A stretch of DNA of 6,971 nucleotides from Bacillota bacterium (GTDB lineage Bacteria > Bacillota > Sulfobacillia > Symbiobacteriales > Symbiobacteriaceae), in the NCBI GenBank assembly GCA_028287415.1, contig JAQBPS010000347.1, positions 1-6,971 on the forward strand. The letters run 5' to 3'. The position numbers were made by a program, and so were the translations under genes. Each line of letters starts with the position of its first letter. The first letter of the stretch is position 1. This document shows, piece after piece, positions 1 through 6,518 of the stretch. Under the pieces are notes generated by a model that saw only the letters and a list, made by a program, of their open reading frames with translations, was not told the DNA's origin and made no database searches.

Positions 1-24
1 TGCCTCCCCCGCTTCTCCCCGCGC

Positions 25-795
25 ATGCAGATGTTGACTCGGATCGGCTCGCAGCCTGCGGCCGGCCCGGACGATTCGCTGCTCGGCGGGTGGCTGACGC
101 GAGTTCCGCTGACGCGGCACCTGACGCCGGGGCGGTTCCGCCTGGTGCAGTCAGGCCTGGCCGGGATGGTGCTGCTGGTGGCGACGCTGCCCTGGCTGCT
201 CTTCCGCACACCCCCCGAGCCGCTGTCGCTCCTGCTCTACCCGGTGCTGGCGTGGTTGCTGCCGCTCGCCTGGCTGCTCGTACAGTTGCGCCGTCGCACG
301 CTTCTCATCGCCCGGGCCTACCCGGACCTGCTGGCGCACGTGGCGACCCAAGCCCGGGCCGGCGCCGGGATACTCGAGGCCTTTGCGAGCGCCCCACCCG
401 TGCTCCGGGAACCCCTGCGCGGCGAGGTGGCGGATCTGATTGCCGATCTGCGGATCGCCCCGTTACCCGCGGCACTCGAGCGGTTCGCCGACCGGTGCGG
501 CCTCCCGGAAATCCGGGCGTTCGTCCGCAGTGTCATGCACCAGCAATCGCTCGGGATCGCCCTGGCGCGGGTGCTGGCGGATGAGGAGCGGCACGCCCTG
601 GCCCTCGCCAGGCAGGCGGTGCGCCGGCGCATCCAGCAGTCGGCAATCATCATGGCGGCCGTCACGGTGATCTTGCTGATGAACGCCCTGGCCGTCTGCT
701 TCACGCCGGTCGTCTTCGACCGCTCCCGGCTGATCACGCAGGAGCAGCGATCCCGGGATGCGCCCGTCGTCCCGGGCGGCGCCAACAGGCCGTAG
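25..795 (+). CDS. Type II secretion system F-domain protein, TadB/TadC-like (5' end uncertain)
   Basis: Predicted inner platform protein of a Tad/Flp-type or related type IV pilus machine, where F-domain proteins sit in the cytoplasmic membrane and couple the assembly ATPase to pilin assembly. With ATG 25 as start it has 256 residues. Hydrophobic helices lie at about 44-60, 66-86 and 207-225. The cytoplasmic F domain at about 98-205 begins with the typical 'AYPDLLAHVATQARAG' and contains 'LPEIRAFVRSV' and 'QQSLGIALARVLADE', the usual TadC pattern of tyrosine-proline, repeated helices and a late leucine-rich helix. A charged tail follows the last helix. No SD precedes ATG 25 or ATG 31, and the frame is open back to base 1, so the true start may lie outside the window. 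The tad-type partners (ATPase, pilins) would be expected upstream and are not visible. The family is fairly sure; the exact subunit (TadB or TadC) is not. Confidence 0.8.
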   Translation: MQMLTRIGSQPAAGPDDSLLGGWLTRVPLTRHLTPGRFRLVQSGLAGMVLLVATLPWLLFRTPPEPLSLLLYPVLAWLLPLAWLLVQLRRRTLLIARAYPDLLAHVATQARAGAGILEAFASAPPVLREPLRGEVADLIADLRIAPLPAALERFADRCGLPEIRAFVRSVMHQQSLGIALARVLADEERHALALARQAVRRRIQQSAIIMAAVTVILLMNALAVCFTPVVFDRSRLITQEQRSRDAPVVPGGANRP

Positions 796-855
796 GCCCG
801 GGCCGCTGGTTGCCACCAACCGCACTGCGCCTCTCGCACACCGCCCTCGTCGCCC

Positions 856-916
856 GGAGGAAAACCACACCCTGATGCGGAAACCTTCACCTCTAAAGGG
901 AGGGCGCATCAGGGTG
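856..916 (+). promoter_or_regulatory. Perfect 12-bp inverted repeat enclosing the SD and start codon of the transporter gene
   Basis: CACCCTGATGCG at 868-879 is exactly complementary to CGCATCAGGGTG at 905-916. The 25-base loop (880-904) contains the strong SD AAAGGGAGGG at 895-904, and the GTG start (914-916) forms the last three bases of the 3' arm. Inside the loop CCTC 890-893 can pair with GAGG 900-903, or CCTT 884-887 with AAGG 896-899, and either would mask the SD. In RNA this would be a start-site hairpin that limits initiation. No T-run follows, so it is not a terminator. A second, weaker SD (GGAGG 856-860) precedes an in-frame ATG at 875 by 14 bases. As DNA the repeat could instead be an operator. 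The pairing is read directly; the role is inference. Confidence 0.55.
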
Positions 917-1855
917 TCGACAGATGGACGCGGCTACCTCGCAGTAACAGTCGCAGCAGTGCTCTGGGGGATTGCCGGTGCGACGGCCAAGTACCTCTTC
1001 GCCAGCAGGGAAGTGCCCCCGTTCCTGCTCGTGCAGGTTCGCATGGGGCTTTCGTTTCTGGTCCTGGCCCTCGTCCTCGGCGCTGTCGCCCCCCGGCTCC
1101 TCCGGCTAGAGCGCTCGGACCTGGGCTTCTTCGCCCTCTGGGGCGTGTTGGGCATGGCCCTGGTACAGTTCACCTACCTGTTCACCATCTCGAAGACGAA
1201 CGTCGCCACCGCCATCTTCCTCCAGTACCTGGCGCCGATCGTGACGGCGGTCTACGCCTGGCGCTTTGAGCGGCAGCGGCTGGGCGGGCTGCTGATCACC
1301 TGCCTCACCCTGGCCATGGGCGGTTCCGTCCTGCTGATCTTCGGCGGGACGGCCCGGCTGCTCGTCAGTCCGCTAGGGCTCGCTTCAGGGCTGGCATCAG
1401 CCGGCTTCATGTCGTTCTACACGATCTACGGGGCGAAGCGGATCAGCCGCCTCTCGCCATGGACGCTGCTCTGCTACGGCCTCGGGTTCGGCTTCGCCTT
1501 CTGGCTGCTGGTCGATGCCGGACTGGCCGTGGCGGGGCGCCCGGTGGCCGGCCTCCACCTACTGACATCGGGCGCCATGTGGGCCTTCTTTGGCTTCATC
1601 GCCATCCTCGCCACGATCGTCCCGTTCGGCCTCTACCTGACAGGCCTCAGGAGCATCAGCCCGACCCAGGCGACGATCACCGGCATGCTCGAGCCGGTCG
1701 TGGGCGGCATCGTCGCCTTCCTCGCCCTGGGCGAATCGCTGGGGTGGGGGCAGGTGGCGGGCGGTGGGCTGATCGTGGTCGCCGTCATACTGCTGCAAAT
1801 CGGCCAAAAGCGGAGCAAAGCAACAGCGAAAAGTCCTCACCCGGCAGCGGGGTGA
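914..1855 (+). CDS. EamA/DMT-family permease
   Basis: Predicted drug/metabolite transporter-superfamily carrier in the cytoplasmic membrane with two EamA repeats, about 8-143 and 153-296, and about ten hydrophobic helices in 313 residues, the usual size. Family landmarks are 'AVLWGIAGATAKYLF' in helix 1, 'YLAPIVTAVYAW' at 105-116 closing the first half, and 'GMLEPVVGGIVAFLALGE' at 257-274 closing the second. A basic tail follows. The substrate cannot be read from sequence; relatives export amino acids, metabolites or drugs. I chose GTG 914 because AAAGGGAGGG lies nine bases upstream and the protein then starts just before helix 1. ATG 875 (13 residues longer) is in frame with a poorer SD. An in-frame ATG at 758 overlaps the preceding gene and would add a non-hydrophobic leader, so it is unlikely. 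The gene ends inside the terminator hairpin and converges with the response regulator gene. Start-site pairing suggests translational control. Confidence 0.88.
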   Translation: MSTDGRGYLAVTVAAVLWGIAGATAKYLFASREVPPFLLVQVRMGLSFLVLALVLGAVAPRLLRLERSDLGFFALWGVLGMALVQFTYLFTISKTNVATAIFLQYLAPIVTAVYAWRFERQRLGGLLITCLTLAMGGSVLLIFGGTARLLVSPLGLASGLASAGFMSFYTIYGAKRISRLSPWTLLCYGLGFGFAFWLLVDAGLAVAGRPVAGLHLLTSGAMWAFFGFIAILATIVPFGLYLTGLRSISPTQATITGMLEPVVGGIVAFLALGESLGWGQVAGGGLIVVAVILLQIGQKRSKATAKSPHPAAG

Positions 1856-1865
1856 GGACTTTTTT
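1829..1865. terminator. Strong bidirectional intrinsic terminator between convergent genes
   Basis: A perfect 14-bp stem pairs 1829-1842 (AAAAGTCCTCACCC) with 1850-1863 (GGGTGAGGACTTTT) around a seven-base loop. The plus-strand transcript ends in six T residues at 1860-1865, and the minus-strand transcript ends in the complement of the A-run at 1829-1832. It therefore serves the transporter gene on plus and the response regulator gene (stop at 1883) on minus. The transporter's last codons and TGA stop (1853-1855) are part of the stem, so a ribosome finishing that gene would cover it. Confidence 0.92.
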
Positions 1866-1882
1866 CAGGCGCCTATGGCCGT

Positions 1883-2659
1883 TCACTTCAAGCTAAACAA
1901 CTCTTTCATCCGCCTGACGTTCGAGCGGCTCACAATCACCTCAGAGTGCTGACTGTCCTTCATCTTCAGGATGTACGCGCCGTTGAAGTACGGGCTGATC
2001 TCCTTCACCTGGTAGATGTTGACCAGGTAGCTGCGGTGCGAGCGGAAGAACTGGTCCGTGGGCAGGCGCTCCGTCAGCTCCTGGAGGGTGTAGCGGGTGA
2101 GGAGCCGGTCGTTCTGGGTCTGCACGAACACGCTGTACCCCTCCGAGAAGATGTAAACGATCTCGCCGAGCGGCAGCGGGATCTGCTTCTCTTCCTTCTC
2201 GGTCAGCAGGAAGCTGAGGCCCGCGGCCTTGCGCTCCCCACGCTCCTCCCCCTCGGGCCTGTCAATTTGCGAGACCCCGGCGGCAGCCGTGCTGCCCACC
2301 GCTTCCCGCAGTCGCTGCACCGTCTCCTCCAGGCGAGCGCTCTCGAACGGCTTGAGCAGGTAGTCCACGGCCCGCAGCTCAAACGCCGGCACCGCATAGT
2401 TCTCGTAGGCCGTCACAAAGACGACCCTGGGCATGGGCTCACGGCCCTTGAGCTGCTTGACCAGCTCCACCCCGGTCATACCGGGCATCTGCACATCCAG
2501 AAAGACCACGTCATAATCCAGCGCATTAATCAGCCGCAGCGCCTCACGGGCGTTGGTCGCCTCACCGATGATCTCGACATCCGGGAAATTGCTCAACTGA
2601 AACCGCAGTTCCATCCGGGCGGGATATTCATCGTCTACGATCAACGCCTTAAGGACCAC
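1883..2659 (-). CDS. LytTR-family response regulator (LytR/AlgR class)
   Basis: Cytoplasmic transcription regulator of a two-component system, almost certainly the partner of the kinase encoded upstream on the same strand. With the chosen start it has 258 residues. The receiver domain covers about 3-120: acidic pair D9-D10, phospho-acceptor D55 in 'VVFLDVQMPGMTG', T83 and K103 in 'DYLLKPF'. A charged linker covers about 121-148. A LytTR DNA-binding domain covers about 150-258, with 'FFRSHRSYLVNIYQVKEI' and a C-terminal 'SRSNVRRMKELF'. All receiver residues needed for phosphorylation are present. Start: GTG 2659 has AAAGGGG (2668-2674 in plus coordinates) eight bases upstream and gives the family-like 'MVLKALIVDDE'. 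ATG 2683, which adds eight residues, has a purine run directly against it with no spacer and is the less likely start. Such regulators usually bind direct repeats upstream of a few target genes; targets here are unknown, and autoregulation of this operon is possible. Confidence 0.93.
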   Translation of the reverse strand: MVLKALIVDDEYPARMELRFQLSNFPDVEIIGEATNAREALRLINALDYDVVFLDVQMPGMTGVELVKQLKGREPMPRVVFVTAYENYAVPAFELRAVDYLLKPFESARLEETVQRLREAVGSTAAAGVSQIDRPEGEERGERKAAGLSFLLTEKEEKQIPLPLGEIVYIFSEGYSVFVQTQNDRLLTRYTLQELTERLPTDQFFRSHRSYLVNIYQVKEISPYFNGAYILKMKDSQHSEVIVSRSNVRRMKELFSLK

Positions 2660-3085
2660 GCGATACACCCCTTTGTGCCGCATCCCTTCTCAGACTAATC
2701 GTGTGTACACAGAGCAATCTGCCAAGGCGGGAGAGATGGCCCGACTAAATCGTTGCGACCAAAATTCAGGAAGAGCCCGCTCAACGCACGGCAGTGCTGG
2801 AGGGGAAGGTGGGCGGGGGTATCCGGGCACACGCCGTTATGAGGATACGCTTACTGGCAGTTGGCCAGCTTCGCCAGCCGTCAGCGCCGCCCTCTCAACG
2901 TTTCCTGCAGAAAAGCCTGCCGGGCCTCGTGCGACTCCGTCGCCCTCGTGGCGGTGCGTCCCCTAAGGGCCTACGCGAACGCGGTTCCCGGCGGTGGCGC
3001 ACTTAAGAAAGGGCCTACTGCCAGTTGCGGAGCCTCATGGGCGAAGCACGGAATACCACCGACCGCCCTGCCAACCTCCCGCGCT
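2660..3085 (-). other. 426-bp non-coding gap between kinase and response regulator genes
   Basis: No convincing gene is seen on either strand. Open frames run through it on plus, but they are arginine-, proline- and serine-rich, resemble no family I know, and continue antisense into the kinase gene. From left to right it holds the response regulator SD (2668-2674), the palindrome TGTGTACACA (2702-2711), a spaced direct repeat (GACTAATCGT at 2693-2702 and GACTAAATCGTT at 2743-2754), a G-rich tract (2799-2819) and the fold-back element at 2853-3025. No T-run terminator follows the kinase gene on the minus strand and no clear -35/-10 pair precedes the regulator, so read-through from the kinase remains possible. 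The size is unusual for a kinase-regulator pair, which normally overlap or lie close together. Confidence 0.6.
2853..3025. repeat. 173-bp fold-back element (MITE-like or structured RNA candidate)
   Basis: Near-perfect terminal inverted repeats bound the element: ACTGGCAGTTGGCC at 2853-2866 and GGCCTACTGCCAGT at 3012-3025 pair at 13 of 14 positions. Nested within, GCGCC 2884-2888 pairs with GGCGC 2996-3000, and GCC 2889-2891 with GGC 2990-2992, continuing the fold. A compact hairpin GCGAC-TCC-GTCGC occupies 2931-2943. Pairing stops exactly outside the terminal repeats, and no clear target-site duplication flanks them. It could be a small non-autonomous mobile element, a dispersed genomic repeat, or an intercistronic RNA structure affecting kinase/regulator stoichiometry. 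No transposase is present. The pairings are visible; the class is unresolved. Confidence 0.45.
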
Positions 3086-4387
3086 TTAACCAACTGCCTT
3101 GTTAAGCGGGATGCGCACCCTGATCGCCGTTCCTCGGCCCGGGCGGGTGCGAACTTGGAGCCGATACTCTTCGCCATACAAGGAGACCAGGCGGTCGTTC
3201 ACGTTGGTCAGGCCCAGGCCCATGTTCGTGCCGTAGCCCTCCTCGAACACCCGGCGCAGGCGCTCCTTGTCCATGCCGATCCCGTTGTCGATGATGCAGA
3301 CATGGACCTCGTCCCGTACCCGGTGCGCCCGGATGCCGATCACGCCGCCCTCCTCCTTCGACGCCAGCCCGTGGACGACCGAGTTCTCGACCAACGGCTG
3401 CAGCGTCAGGATCGGCACCTTCAGCCCGATCAACTCCGGCTCAACACGCAGCTTCACCTGGAGCTTCTCGCCGAAGCGGGCCTTCTCAAGCGACAGGTAG
3501 GTGCTGATGTACTCCAGCTCATCCTCCAGCGTGATGAAGTTCCCCCGGTAGGAGAGCGAACGCCGGAAGAAATGCGAGAGCGTGATCAGCAGTTCACGGG
3601 AGCGCTCCACATCCGTCCGTGAAAACATGATGATCGTGTTCAGCACATTGAACAGGAAGTGCGGGCGGATCTGTGCCTGAAGCGCCTCCAGGCGGGCCTT
3701 CGTCACCAGCTGCCGCTGATGGTCTGCCTCCGCCAGCTCCATCTGGAGCCCCAGCAAGGCCGCAATGCCCACCGCCAGCCGTACCGTATAGCTGGGAAGC
3801 GGGTGCGGCGATCCCCGGTACAGCTTGAAAGTGCCGACCACCTTGCCCCGGTACTTGAGCGGCGTGATCACAGCCGACTTGAGCGGGTGCGAGCAGCCCG
3901 GGTCATCACACGTCAGGACCGCCGGATCGTTGATGATGTTCGGCTCGCCAGTATCCAGCACATACCGGGTCGCACCGGTCAGGATCGGGCCACCCTGGTG
4001 ATGCCGGCGGCAGCCGATCCCGTGAAAGCCCAGGATCTTCTCCTCACTGGTGATCGCCACCGCATCCACTTCCGTGATCTTGTGGATGATCTCACAGATT
4101 TTCTGCGCAGACTCCTCATTCAGCCCCTGCTTCAGGTAGGGCAGTGTCTCATCGCCGATCAGCAGGGTGGTATCAAACCTGGAGATCGACTCCAGCAACT
4201 GCGCCGACGGCGGCTCCTCCTCCGCATCGCCGCGGCGCACCATCAGCACCACCGCCACAACCTCGACGGCCATCAGGCCGGCGCTCAGCCAGCGGCTCCA
4301 GGCGCTATCGATCAGGAGCAGAAGCGCCGCCAGCGCGGCTGGCGCAATGACGGCCGTGAGCAGTCTCGTTCGCAGACCTGCCTGCAT
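3086..4387 (-). CDS. GAF-domain sensor histidine kinase, LytS/BtsS class, with two membrane helices
   Basis: Membrane sensor kinase predicted to phosphorylate the LytTR regulator. It has 433 residues from ATG 4387, preceded seven bases away by GAGGGG (4395-4400). An upstream in-frame ATG at 4459 would overlap the lipoprotein gene and is less likely. Two hydrophobic helices lie at about 8-26 and 34-50 with only about seven residues between them. A GAF domain covers about 70-215 and carries C126, H129, H130, C160 and C165, a set that could bind a metal or sense redox. The LytS-type dimerisation/phospho-acceptor region has H243 in 'QAQIRPHFLFNVLNT', and the ATPase has the N box 'LVENSVVHG' (N335), the G1 box 'DNGIGM' (D367) and the G2 box 'MGLGLTN' (389-395). 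All catalytic boxes are intact. LytS and BtsS relatives normally carry a five- or six-helix sensor, which is absent here. The lipoprotein gene lies 37 bp upstream on the same strand, so the two are probably cotranscribed. Confidence 0.93.
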   Translation of the reverse strand: MQAGLRTRLLTAVIAPAALAALLLLIDSAWSRWLSAGLMAVEVVAVVLMVRRGDAEEEPPSAQLLESISRFDTTLLIGDETLPYLKQGLNEESAQKICEIIHKITEVDAVAITSEEKILGFHGIGCRRHHQGGPILTGATRYVLDTGEPNIINDPAVLTCDDPGCSHPLKSAVITPLKYRGKVVGTFKLYRGSPHPLPSYTVRLAVGIAALLGLQMELAEADHQRQLVTKARLEALQAQIRPHFLFNVLNTIIMFSRTDVERSRELLITLSHFFRRSLSYRGNFITLEDELEYISTYLSLEKARFGEKLQVKLRVEPELIGLKVPILTLQPLVENSVVHGLASKEEGGVIGIRAHRVRDEVHVCIIDNGIGMDKERLRRVFEEGYGTNMGLGLTNVNDRLVSLYGEEYRLQVRTRPGRGTAIRVRIPLNKAVG

Positions 4388-4424
4388 ACTTGATCCCCTC
4401 TCCTGCTGCCGGTCGTCACAGCGC

Positions 4425-6518
4425 TCAGCGGTGCACCAGCGCGTAGCCCGAGCGGGCACCGGCCTTGTTCACGGCCACAACCCCCCAGGTCCCCGTCTCA
4501 TGCGCCTCGTCCCGGAACCCGGGCACAGGCGTGGTCCCGAGCTTCTGCCAGTTGGGGTCCGTGTCGCGCTTGTAGTAAACCTCATATGCGGCGATATCCA
4601 ACTCTACGTTGGGTATCCAGTCAATGAACGTGCCGCCCTGCCGCGGCACTGCCATGACCTGCCACGGCTGATTCGGTCGGGCACTCGCCTCCCAGTCATA
4701 CTGGAAGAGCCCCCGGTAGTAATCCGTGAATGCGGATAACCCCTCCACCTTGATCGCCAGCTCGCGGGCATAGCGAAAGGAATTCTCCTGGCCGGTCATA
4801 CTCGCGATGACCGTGGCACCGTCAACAATCAGCGAGTTATTGTGGTACGTGCCACCGATGCCCGCACCATCCATGTTCACAAGCCGGGCTTCCAGCTTGA
4901 GGTTCTCAATTTTGGCCATCAGGTTCAGGTAGGCGACCACCTGCTGATTGTCCCGCTGGCTGCCCGCCTGCACGCTGCGCGGGTCGAGCAGCACTTTAAC
5001 CGTGACGCCGCGCCGGGCGGCCGCCAGAATCTCCTCAATATACGGGTCGGGGTAGTGGGTCAGGTTTTCGCCGGTCGCCGCCGCACCCCACCACAGGTTA
5101 ATCGAGCTGGCGCTGATCAGCAGTTCGTGCTTCGCATTATGCAGCAACCCCAGGAAGCCCTTCTGCCTGTCCATGGTGTTGTCCGGGGAGAGGATGCGGG
5201 TGATCGTCGCCTGCCCGCTTACCGTCAGCGGCGACGGCTTCACCGGCGTGTACAGGAAGCAGGGACCCGGATCCGTCTTCTCGTCAGGCAGCAGGGCCCG
5301 GTCCCGTTGGTCGAAACGGCGAACCTCCGGGCCGCCGGAACCGAAGTCGAAATCCCATACTTCCTTGAATAGCTTTACCACGTCGGGGTTGCCCTTGATC
5401 GCGGCCACCCACTCCCGGTTGCCGCAGGTAGGGTCACTGCTGTAGGCGGCTTCAGCCCAGTTGCCGGAACCGACCAGCACGGTGTCGTCGTCGATCATGG
5501 CGTACTGACTGTTCAGTGAGTTAAACCGGGTGGAGAGAGCGCCGTCCCAGTTGAAGTAGTAGAGCAGATCGACCCCGCCCTTGACCAGCTTCTCCTGAAG
5601 GGCCTTGTCGGCCTCGCTCAAGTCGCCGCCCCCCGGATCACGGTCCACCGCCACCTGCACCTTGATCCCCCGCTTGACGGCGGCGATCAGGTGATCAGCC
5701 AGCACCTGGCTGCCAAACTGGTGGCCGGCGATCCGAATCGATTTCTTCGCCTTGTCGACCATGTCAAAGAGCATGGGGCCCGCATTGTCAGGGGCGGACG
5801 CAGCGGTGAGGGTCATATTGCCCGTGACGGCAGCCACCGGAAAGTCGCTCTGCCCGGCAAAGTAAACCCGTTCTGGCCGGGATTGCGTCCCGCCGGAGAA
5901 CGATGCCGCAGTTGACGCCAGCCTCAGCTTGGCGCCGTCGCGCAGCCTGGTGAGCACCTGATTCGCCGGGGTGAGGGGGTCCGAATTGACGAAAGCGATC
6001 GGGGGCCCGGCCCAGGGCGCCGGGATACCGGTTACCGAACCATACGCAAGAATATCTATTAGTGCGCCATTATCGTCCAAAAGACGGACAATGTCGCCAT
6101 TGTCATTCAGGATCGGCGCCTTGTGATCCGGCAGCTTCAAGTCAGGGACGGCCTTGTCCGTATCCCCCCCATACTCGAAGTCAGGGGAGAAGCTCCAGTA
6201 GTTCTTGAAGTATTCGGCGCTATGGGCCAGGTAGAGCACCTTGCCCGGCTCCAGCGTCAGTGTCGGCAGGACCACCTTGCCCGAGCCGGTCGCGACTGTC
6301 CACCCCGTAATCAGGTGCGGTTTGGTGCCGCCGTTGATCACGGCGATCGCCTCACCCTCGCCCTCTGCACGCACGAGCTTGCTCTTGCGGGCCACCGGCA
6401 GTACCTGGTAGATCCGTATATCGTTCGCCGCTTCGGGATCGCTGTGGGTGCTACACCCTGTGAGCAGCGACGCCACGAGCGCGGCCGCCATTGTTGCAGC
6501 AAGCAGACGGCGTAACAA
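4425..6518 (-). CDS. Lipoprotein with lamin-tail-like, two degenerate phospholipase-D-like and fibronectin-III-like domains
   Basis: Predicted surface lipoprotein of 697 residues. The signal peptide starts 'MLRRLLAATMAAALVASLL' and the lipobox is LTGC with lipidated C22. A lamin-tail-like beta domain at about 35-160 ('ITGWTVATGSGKVVLPTLTL', 'ILNDNGDIVRLLD') is followed by PLD-like domain 1 at about 240-392 and PLD-like domain 2 at about 438-610, then a fibronectin-III-like module at about 615-697. PLD enzymes need HxKx4D in each half. Domain 1 has N336, Q338 and D343 (GSGN at 350-353 kept); domain 2 has H559, N561 and D566 with its GSxN motif lost. Both catalytic lysines and one histidine are missing, so phosphodiesterase activity is doubtful. 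C365 and C420 could form a disulfide. Start: TTG 6518, with GGGAG nine bases upstream and an in-frame stop at 6537-6539 ruling out longer forms. It heads the kinase/regulator operon, which suggests a sensory or ligand-binding role (inference). Confidence 0.85.
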   Translation of the reverse strand: MLRRLLAATMAAALVASLLTGCSTHSDPEAANDIRIYQVLPVARKSKLVRAEGEGEAIAVINGGTKPHLITGWTVATGSGKVVLPTLTLEPGKVLYLAHSAEYFKNYWSFSPDFEYGGDTDKAVPDLKLPDHKAPILNDNGDIVRLLDDNGALIDILAYGSVTGIPAPWAGPPIAFVNSDPLTPANQVLTRLRDGAKLRLASTAASFSGGTQSRPERVYFAGQSDFPVAAVTGNMTLTAASAPDNAGPMLFDMVDKAKKSIRIAGHQFGSQVLADHLIAAVKRGIKVQVAVDRDPGGGDLSEADKALQEKLVKGGVDLLYYFNWDGALSTRFNSLNSQYAMIDDDTVLVGSGNWAEAAYSSDPTCGNREWVAAIKGNPDVVKLFKEVWDFDFGSGGPEVRRFDQRDRALLPDEKTDPGPCFLYTPVKPSPLTVSGQATITRILSPDNTMDRQKGFLGLLHNAKHELLISASSINLWWGAAATGENLTHYPDPYIEEILAAARRGVTVKVLLDPRSVQAGSQRDNQQVVAYLNLMAKIENLKLEARLVNMDGAGIGGTYHNNSLIVDGATVIASMTGQENSFRYARELAIKVEGLSAFTDYYRGLFQYDWEASARPNQPWQVMAVPRQGGTFIDWIPNVELDIAAYEVYYKRDTDPNWQKLGTTPVPGFRDEAHETGTWGVVAVNKAGARSGYALVHR

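Noticed and set aside
808..821. Small hairpin GGTTG-CCAC-CAACC after the F-domain gene, as a possible terminator
   Set aside because: Only five base pairs and no following T-run.
318..909. Long minus-strand open frames opposite the F-domain gene and the transporter leader
   Set aside because: Arginine/serine-rich translations without family features, antisense to a well-supported gene; typical of high-GC DNA.
1946..2698. Plus-strand 250-codon open frame opposite the response regulator
   Set aside because: It is the exact antisense of a gene with full receiver and LytTR signatures and shows no protein family pattern.
2880..2975. Short minus-strand reading 'TESHEARQAFLQE' inside the gap, looking like the end of a protein
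   Set aside because: The frame is bounded by a stop upstream with no usable start codon, so it cannot be called a gene. It could be a relic or part of the repeat element.
2861..3622. Plus-strand 253-codon open frame spanning the gap and the kinase gene
   Set aside because: Its second half is antisense to the conserved kinase ATPase region, no good SD precedes it, and its composition is low-information.
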